Shown piece by piece: positions 57,255 to 64,000 of a stretch of 64,000 nt of DNA (within the stretch, counting starts at the first letter, position 1; every line of letters starts with the position of its first letter). Under the pieces are notes generated by a model that did no database searches, was not told the DNA's origin, and worked only from the letters and a program-made list of their open reading frames with translations. Origin of the DNA: Thinopyrum elongatum (lineage: Eukaryota > Streptophyta > Magnoliopsida > Poales > Poaceae); the NCBI GenBank assembly GCA_011799875.1, contig CM022298.1:493747180-493811179 (forward strand), given 5' to 3'. Made by a program: the position numbers and the translations under genes.

Positions 57255-57814
57255 GATACCTTGTGAGCAACGCGTCGAACACCTTGCGGTCATGCTGGGG
57301 ACGCGGCCGGAAAGAGCAAGTCGATGCAGCGAATCAAGGTTGGTGTTAGTGGGGTGGGCGGCCTGGGGCAATGGAGCGCCTGCCAGAAGTTGTTGGGGTC
57401 GACGGTCGGCGCCGGCGGTCGTAGCCTCTCTCCCACCACCAACAAGGAACCACGAACGCACCCGCAAAAAACAAGGAACCACGAACGCCGGCAAAAAACT
57501 CTACCAAAACGCGGGCTTGGGGCGGCTATGACATGGCGTGGTTGTGGGGCGGACGACCTTGATGGAAGGCGACGCGGCCGGGAACGAGGGTGGCGGTGGC
57601 GACGGCGAAGGCAAAGGGCGGAGGGAATAGATGGGGAAGAGAAAAGTGGCTGTGTCCCCGACGGGCGGGCCAGAGGGACTAGGGCGAGCGCCGCGCCCGT
57701 CCGCACGTGTCCGTTCGACCGCAAACGCGGTCCAACTTTAGACCTGGAATGGGTCGAAAGCGGACGAAAAACAGACGCGGCCAAACCATTAGGGTTCACG
57801 CGTTCGACGTGGCC
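57255..57814 (-). other. Harbinger 5' flank up to the right terminus
   Basis: GC-rich sequence without a Myb-type frame. The terminal repeat occupies about 57792-57814. Open frames here overlap on both strands and have no recognised domain. Confidence 0.6.
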
Positions 57815-58126
57815 TTACATACCAGACCCACTCGTCAGCCCCAAGCATACCATAGACCCAGTTGTCAGCCCCAAGCGCGCCAGGATCGTTCAATCGTTCC
57901 CTCTTGTCTATCACACGCTCTCTCATCCAGGCTCCTGAGCCTGAGCCCGAGCCTGACCCGGAGCCAAGCCGCGCGAGGATCGTGTGATATTCATAGGGCT
58001 GTGGCCGCTCACAACTCAGCAGGGCTCACGCTCCACCCCACCCGCATCAATCGCGCATCACACTTACTCGTGGACCCCACACCCAATTCACCGCTACCCC
58101 CATCACCGCCCGTGTCAAGAGCCCAC

Positions 58127-58133
58127 TATATAT
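58127..58133 (+). promoter_or_regulatory. TATA box of the ankyrin gene
   Basis: TATATAT in the context CCCACTATATATGACG. A transcript start some 30 bp downstream (about 58160) would leave a ~100-nt leader. CT-rich text (CCCTCCCCCTTTCAAGTC, about 58160-58178) fits a plant Y patch. An ATG at 58132 overlaps the box and should not be transcribed. Confidence 0.7.
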
Positions 58134-58262
58134 GACGCCTCGGCGAGCCCCCGTCGCGCCCTCCCCCTTTCAAGTCTCCCCCCTGCCCAGAGACAGACAC
58201 GGAGTGATCAAAAGCAGAGAGGAGGTCCATACGCCGTCCGCCAACAGGAGCAAGCTTCTAGA

Positions 58263-58601
58263 ATGGCGGTGCTGCTGCGCCCGGCGGCGATCGCCGGCGG
58301 CCGGCAGGTGTGGCCGGTGGCGGAGGAGCAGGCCGACGCCGCGGCGGCGGCCTCCCAGCGGCTCGTGGAGGCGGTGGCGCGTGGCGACTCTAGGGAGGCG
58401 GGCGAGCTGCTCGCGTCCGGGCGCGCGGACGTGAACTACGCCGGGGTGGTGTGGCTCGACGCGCGGCGGGTGGCGGAGGCGGCGCTGCGGGAGGGCGCCG
58501 CCGCCGAGCTGCGCGCGTCGCGCGAGGAGATCCGCGCCGACGTCTCGCCGCTCTTCCTCGCCGCCGGCAACGGGGACGTCGCGCTCGTCCGCGCGCTGCT
58601 C
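58263..58601 (+). CDS. Ankyrin-repeat protein gene, exon 1
   Basis: ATG at 58263 in a good plant context (AGAATGGCG). It has 113 codons ending at CTC, followed by the donor GTGAGTGC, phase 0. Residues 1-30 are Ala-rich; 31-60 form an ankyrin-like unit (RLVEAVARGDSREAGELLASG then ADVNYAG); 64-92 form an Arg/Glu/Ala-rich helix; 93-113 start a second ankyrin unit (VSPLFLAAGNGDVALVRALL), completed in exon 2 by AKGADVN. Ankyrin repeats bind protein partners; the specific role of this family is not known to me. High GC is normal for grass first exons. Open frames on the opposite strand are shadows. The protein continues beyond exon 2. Confidence 0.88.
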
Positions 58602-58727
58602 GTGAGTGCTTTCCTCCTCCCTCCTCTGCTCTCGTCGTTGGCTTGCTCTGCTGCCGTTTCGCGTGCGTGTCCCATGCTCCCGTTTGCTGGGCGGTTTGGA
58701 GAACATAGCCATGCGAGCTCTGATTTT

Positions 58728-59014
58728 TTTTTAGATCCCTTGAACTCAGTACAGCTTTAGTATCTGAACTCACGCTCTAACTCACACCCCACGCACACCA
58801 CACACACGCACATCCCTAGAGCGCAAGTCAAGACAGTACAATCTATACCTGTGGCAGTGGGTACACTGCACTACCTTTTACAGCACCGCGAAGGAAAAGA
58901 GTCCATCCATTTTATTGGTGAGGTTGGCGCTAAATTCGTGCCCCCGGCGGATCGAACCAGCACGGGCTGCCTGCCACCGCCGAGGCAAGCCACTCGAGCT
59001 ACCGCTCGGTCCTC
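58728..59014 (-). mobile_element. tRNA-derived SINE, 15-bp TSD
   Basis: Flanked by GCGAGCTCTGATTTT at 58713-58727 and 59015-59029. Read on the minus strand it begins GAGGACCGAGCGG, has an A-box-like TAGCTCGAGTGGC (58989-59001) and a perfect B box GGTTCGATCC (58949-58958). It ends in an A run (T run at 58724-58732 on the plus strand). These are the features of an RNA polymerase III-transcribed SINE copied by target-primed reverse transcription. Known grass SINE families include Au; whether this is one is not determined. Confidence 0.88.
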
Positions 59015-60289
59015 GCGAGCTCTGATTTTCGGTCGGTTCGATGCGTTTAGCCAGGAATGCTGAGCTCTGATTTGGCTTATTATGGCCAGCGTTTCATCGA
59101 TAATTTGCAGTACCATCAAGCACGAACACACATTTTTGTCCTTACAAATAGTCTAGGAAAGGAAACATGGAGAGCGTGTGCTGCTCAAAATTTGAAGTGC
59201 CATAGGGCGTAGGCCGGCCTTAGCCTACCTAGCTCTATTCCTCCCACAGCATGTGCGCTTTACCTTTACCGAGCCGGTGAAGATTTTCAAAGACATTTTT
59301 CGAATGGACTCAGCGGGCGCTGGCAACTCACGGATGTACCACTACAAGTACAACACGCAGTCTATATTTCATATGTAGTACCTGATAGATAGAAGGTTGG
59401 CCATCTACTTCCATTCCATTCCAAATGAAAAGTTTGGTGCTCATCATAGTTCAGTGTACTGTATAAATGCACGCGCCAGGACAAATCCCATTTTTGGGTT
59501 TAGACATGCATGCCGGCCCTCCATCCCTCTCAATTACGCGCATGGCTCGGCCCCTCCTAATCACTTCCTGTCCTCCAAAATGGAGTTATATTAGACATAA
59601 AGGGCAGTCATTACGAGATATTTTCCGGACCCAATCATGTGTTCCCTCACCAGTCTTCACTTGAGGAACACCCATTTCTCTGCAATTAGTTTCTGGAAGA
59701 GGGGCTACCAAGGAGTACTAGTACCAGCCCGCATGGCTGCGATGGGGACCATGTTGCTTTGCGTTTGCAGTTCCTCTTTAAAGCGTGTACGGACACATTT
59801 TGTTGTCTTGCCATGATAGAAATTGTGAAACGGATGGGGGCATGGAGCCGGCCATGGAGCTCACGCAGGGAAGCTTCCTGGACACGCCGTCTGGTAGGAG
59901 CATGTCCTAGATATACCGTATATGTGCATCGATCGAGGTCTAGACATACCGTACGTACATACATGCATACACACATACGGTTTGGCATGTTACTGGTACA
60001 GCACATTGCGCTACAAAAAATATATATTTCCTATTTTTTGTAGTAGTAAAAAGGTGGCGTCTCCTCGCAAAGAAAAATATGGCGTCTTGGTACTCTCCAT
60101 TGTGCTCCTCAAGGTCGGTCTAGAAGGCATGCCTTGTGACTACTCTGCAGACTGCATATGCTGCTGCGTAGGAGAGATGCAATGGAGTATTTTAGTGACG
60201 ATTTGGGGGACAGGGGTAGATGGGTTTGACTTTAACCCTGACCCATCCATGCTTTGTTTACTGCTGCCGATAATATAATGAATCAGGTA

Positions 60290-60546
60290 CTCCCTCCGTT
60301 CCATGATGTAGTGCCTATAGATTATTTCAAAAGTCAAACATTACAAACTTTGAGCATATTTATAGAGAAAAATAAGTATATCTAGAATACCAAATGCACA
60401 TCATTGGATACATTATGAGTTATATTTTCAGAATGTACATGTTTGATATTGTAGAGGTAGATAGTTTTCTCTATACACTTGATCAAAGTTGGCAAAGTTT
60501 GACTTTCAGAAAAATCTATAGGCACTACATTGTGGAATGGAGGGAG
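60290..60546. mobile_element. Stowaway (Tc1/Mariner) MITE, TSD TA
   Basis: Left end CTCCCTCCGTTCCATGATGT and right end ACATTGTGGAATGGAGGGAG form terminal inverted repeats. TA flanks at 60288-60289 and 60547-60548. It is 257 bp, AT-rich and non-coding. CTCCCTCCGTTCC is the classic Stowaway terminus of grasses. Confidence 0.92.
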
Positions 60547-63111
60547 TAATAGAAAGCACCGGTGCCCAGCGTTTGATGGTGCTCCAGTAGTGCTGCTAAT
60601 CAACTTGTGTACTACGTACTACAGACAGGAAAGAAAAGAGCTCAACCTCAACGCTTTGGTAGAAACCAATATATTCTTCCCTCGTGAGCGCGGTCGGGTT
60701 TGGTATCACGTGACCCCCTCAGTCAGGGTCAGGGTCCCGTCGTCTCCACGCCCAGAGTCCCAGCAGAGTCCATCCTACGTCCGTGTCTTTGTCTTGTGGA
60801 ATCTGTCTTGTGTAGTGTACACTCCAGTAATCCTCAGATTTGTTGGATCCCATGCAGCTACTCTGCCTTGGCCTTTGGTTGCCACCTGGGCCTAATCACT
60901 GATCACGGCCTCACGTGCCTGTCACGCGTAATCATGCAAGATCGTTCTACTCCACGAGTGGCCTCGCAGCCGGAGGTGGAGGCGAGGTGAGATCCATGAT
61001 CCATCTACGTGGCTTGCAGCGTCCGGCCGGGTGATCCGCCGGTGTCATGGGGCGGCCCGATGCGCCATGCCATTGCCATTGAATGGGACTGGCAGGGGAG
61101 TAGGTTGCGACTGACGGGGCCGAGCACGAGCACGAGCACGCACCCCGGCCGGCCATGCCATGCCATGCATGCCATGTACTACTAGTAGTTTTTGCCTTGC
61201 AGGCAAAGCGCACGGCGCGTGTGTACCGGCACTCTCCCCTGATCTCTGCCAAGGCCAATAAATGCCATCGCCATGGACAGGAGACGCATGGCCGGCGTGT
61301 GGCCCTCGTCCCAGAGCGCATGCTTTGCTGCAGCATCTCGTTTGTTTGGAGCTCTTCGTTTGGATTTGCTAGCATGGAACGGGGATGCGGCCGCGCGTGC
61401 TGCACCATCTCGGTCTGATGGGTCTTCCGGATCGGACAATTTAGGGCTGAACCTCTTGTGTTTTGTAAGCGTGAAGCCGATCCCAAAACCTGTTGCTAGC
61501 AGTCGATCGACCTCATCCGGGCTGGCATGGCTTATGCCGGCAATGGCAACAACAGTAGCCGGTTTCATCCATGATCGGAGAGGATGAGGTAGCATCGGCT
61601 CGCCCAGCGGAACCACATGATCCGCATCTGCACTGCACAGGCAGCCCGCTGATCCAATACGTCCAAACCGCCCCAGCTGTATTTGATCACGCCATGAAAC
61701 CTAGCCCCTTGAGAGGCTGAGCCCCAAGCCGGCAAGTAGGCCAAGGACTCCGGAAGTAGGCGATCCTTCTCCGTGGCAGCGCCAAGGGCCTCGCCATTAA
61801 AGATGCCAACGCAACGCATGTGTGTGACAGAAACCGTCCCAGTGCAATGCATCACAATCACATGCCCGATCGCATCGCTCCGCCTCTGCATGGCTCCCCT
61901 GAGCCGGCACGGGGGAGAGGAGGAGGAGGAGGAGGTATCGGTACGGAGAGCTCACCCACGTACCCTGTCGTGCTCCTTGTCTTGTAGCCATGGTCTGCCC
62001 CCTCTGCCACCGGCCAGCTGTACCCCCTGCTGCTCCTCCCTCCCTCATCACTCATGGCTAGCCAGCTACGCGCACTTGGCGCCCATGCACAGCCGCGGGC
62101 ACGTCCTTCCTTGTCCTGCCGCGTCTGCCTCTCCTCGTGTATCCGGTGGTGGCCTCCACTCTGCCTGTGCGCCATTCATGGTGACATGGGGAGACCATGC
62201 ACTGTTAGGAACATCACCTCGGCTTAGTGCAGCAGTGCAATGTATTTATTGTGCAATGCGCAATGCTGGAATATAGTGTAGGTTTTATTGGGAGGTCTTG
62301 TTACAGTGTGAATGGATGGTTAAACTGGACATCTGATGTGACTTTGATGTTAGTAACATCGATGGTTATAGCATCTTCTTTTATTGCTGAACGGAACCGT
62401 TGTTCATGCATTCATTCTGCTCGATTTGTAGTAGAAAATGAAAAACACAATGAGAAACACTGTTTATCTGTAATTGAGCAGCACTTGACGAGAGCAAGTG
62501 CGCAAGACTGGATATTTTTTCGGTAGGTGTGGCCATCTTGAAAGCTACTAGTGCTACATGCAGCAACGTTGAGCTGACACAGAGGTAATGAAGCCAGAAA
62601 CATAAAAGATTTGATATCTCGATGATAGCGATGCCATCACCTGCAGAATTTTGACCAGATTCCCTCTTCCAGTAGGAGGCCCCTTCTGTTCTCCTGCATA
62701 AATGAATCCTGGCATAGTGCCAATGCAACAGTACCTGCACAGCGCAGGCTCACCGGCCAGCAGTCCATATATTGGTCACCACATCACCGACCTGACCGGA
62801 CATAGTACTAGCAACAGCGACATTTGCTACTCGGCCAGCTATGGTTCCGAGTCCCGATGGTCGTTGCCCTTGCCCCTGTTCTGGTAGTAGTACGTTGTTG
62901 GACCATCTTCATCTTTACTTTCCGTGCCGTGAAAGCGAAATTAGAAGTAGGCTTTATGCACATTTTGTTTCATGAATTCAACTGGCTTTGAGGAATTTTT
63001 TTACGTAGCTCGATCCATGAACTTAATTATTCCCGTGATTATTAGTTGTTGCAGGTTTGCGTTCTAATTACTTTGCAAGTTTCTGATGGTTCGTTCATGT
63101 GTGGTGTGCAG

Positions 63112-63387
63112 GCAAAGGGGGCGGACGTGAACGGGAAGGTGTTCCGGGGGTACCCGGCGACGGCAGCGGCGCGGGAGGGGCGCGCGGAGGTGGCGGAGCT
63201 GCTGGTGCGCGCCGGTGCGTCGCAGCCGGCCTGCGAGGAGGCCATCGTGGAGGCGGCGCTGCAGGGGCAGGCCGCCCTGGCGGCCATCTTCATGCGCTCC
63301 GACCTCGTCCGCCCGCGCGTCGCCGTGCACGCGCTCGTGTCTGCCGCCACTCGCGGCTTCGTCGACGTGGTCGACACGCTCGTCAAG
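63112..63387 (+). CDS. Ankyrin-repeat protein gene, exon 2
   Basis: 92 codons, phase 0 at both ends: acceptor CAG before GCAAAG, donor GTATATGC after AAG. Residues complete the ankyrin unit begun in exon 1 (AKGADVNGKVF). A full unit follows (YPATAAAREGRAEVAELLVRAGA), then two less canonical helical pairs (CEEAIVEAALQGQAALAAIF and AVHALVSAATRGFVDVVDTLVK). The Ala-rich, GC-rich style matches exon 1. The last visible residues start another repeat, so at least one more exon lies to the right of the window. Splice sites are inferred from sequence only. Confidence 0.85.
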
Positions 63388-64000
63388 GTATATGCCCATC
63401 TTACATTTCTTTCTTCTACTGGGCTTTAAGCTGCGGCTTGGACTACATGGGCTTCTGGCAAAACAGTTTAGCACCAACATATGGGCTTGGGCTTCAACTG
63501 CTGGCGAGCCTAACTTCTCATGGGTACTACGTACTAGTGTTGTCCTAGGGCTAGAACGCGTGGGTGCCGCGCGACGAGCCATGGCATGGAGCGTCGTAGT
63601 CTTTAGTCCCACCTCGCTACTTTAGGGAAACTGTGACCGGTTTATAAGGCGAAGGGTATCATACACCACTGTGTTCGTAAAAAGGAGAGACGGTTGGCAT
63701 CTCCCCTGACAGGGACGGGAACGGTCTTTTGGACTTTCCTCTAGCACACTGCGGTTAAGGCTACCCGCTTCGGCGGATCTTACCCAAATTTTTTGACGAT
63801 TTTTTAATAAACAATTTAAATAAGTTATTGGACATAAGAATATTTTTCAAATTAGGTAAAGCAGTTCCTTTTCTCCTCTATCCCGTGAAAACCGAAGGAG
63901 GAGAACAGATCCCACAATCCACCGCCCGCCAGCCTGTGGGTTCTTCCCTCCTCCGTCTGCCGTTCGGGCAGCGGATGGAGTGGAGGACCCCGGTGCTAGG
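63388..64000 (+). other. Ankyrin gene intron 2 (partial)
   Basis: Begins with donor GTATATGC. It contains mixed sequence with no recognised element and no acceptor I would defend before the window end. Confidence 0.6.

Larger units (their letters stand above)
25845..57814 (-). mobile_element. PIF/Harbinger DNA transposon, split by nested retroelements, TSD TTA
   Basis: The left terminus GGCCAACTCCAACACGCGAC (25845) and the right terminus, reading GGCCACGTCGAACGCGTGA on the minus strand (ending 57814), are imperfect inverted repeats. TTA flanks both ends (25842-25844 and 57815-57817), as expected for PIF/Harbinger elements, which target TWA. Excluding the Angela insertion and its extra TSD copy the element is about 2.1 kb. 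It carries one gene, the transposase; the Myb-like second protein usual in autonomous Harbingers is not visible. Confidence 0.9.
58602..63111 (+). other. Ankyrin gene intron 1 (4510 bp)
   Basis: Donor GTGAGTGC, acceptor GTGGTGTGCAG. It contains a SINE (58728-59014) and a Stowaway MITE (60290-60546). The remainder (59030-60287 and 60549-63111) shows short simple repeats (GAGCAC near 61121, ATGCC near 61152) and no supported gene. A second AG (TTGTTGCAG, about 63055) lies ~56 bp before the chosen acceptor; the chosen one joins the ankyrin repeat in frame. Confidence 0.82.

Noticed and set aside
58132..58434. ATG at 58132 as gene start
   Set aside because: It overlaps the TATA box and uses a frame without ankyrin repeats; the ATG at 58263 opens the repeat-containing frame.
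58170..58712. Antisense open frames over exon 1
   Set aside because: They are shadows of the GC-rich ankyrin exon on the plus strand.
58949..59001. A tRNA gene at the A and B boxes in intron 1
   Set aside because: The boxes belong to a 287-bp unit with an A tail and a 15-bp target duplication, thus a SINE.
61121..61177. GAGCAC and ATGCC simple repeats as regulatory sites
   Set aside because: Very short low-complexity runs in an intron with nothing else to support a function.

Overview
This is nuclear DNA of a grass of the wheat tribe (Triticeae: wheat, Aegilops, barley or rye). The assignment rests on the repeats: a BARE/WIS/Angela-type copia element with its usual LTR termini, Sabrina-type non-autonomous LTR elements with long 3' modules, a CACTA terminus, a PIF/Harbinger transposon, a Stowaway MITE and a tRNA-derived SINE. 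The layout is also typical: one plant gene with large introns beside tens of kilobases of nested transposons. Nothing bacterial, organellar or CRISPR-like was seen.

Left block (1-24186). A Tat-lineage Ty3/gypsy element runs on the minus strand off the left edge (LTR 5695-6535). It abuts a fragment of an Angela-type LTR (6536-8437), which carries a solo LTR (6878-7755, TSD AACAC). Next comes CACTA-derived DNA ending in a recognisable terminus at 11678. That terminus sits inside the 5' LTR of a plus-strand, pol-less, Sabrina-like element (element A, 11679-24186). A second element of this kind (element B, 12723-19457, TSD AACTC) is inserted inside A's only open reading frame.

Middle (24187-25844) is anonymous DNA with a degenerate repeat and a short inverted-repeat element.

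Right nest (25845-57814). A small PIF/Harbinger transposon (TSD TTA) is split by a minus-strand Angela-type copia element (26995-56829, TSD ATACG). One LTR of that element is split by a Tekay/Del-type chromovirus (27261-48679, TSD TAGTA). The chromovirus has the irregular order LTR - internal - LTR - partial internal - LTR. Much of 30.9-43.5 kb looks like low-accuracy sequence: its two internal copies differ largely by single-base indels, and a 65-bp duplication marks a probable assembly seam.

Gene (about 58.1 kb to the right edge). Only 313 bp beyond the Harbinger end is the TATA box of an ankyrin-repeat protein gene on the plus strand. Exons 1 (58263-58601) and 2 (63112-63387) are present, separated by a 4.5-kb intron holding a SINE (15-bp TSD) and a Stowaway MITE. 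The gene continues past the window. It is the only host gene I can support; everything else is mobile DNA or unassigned.
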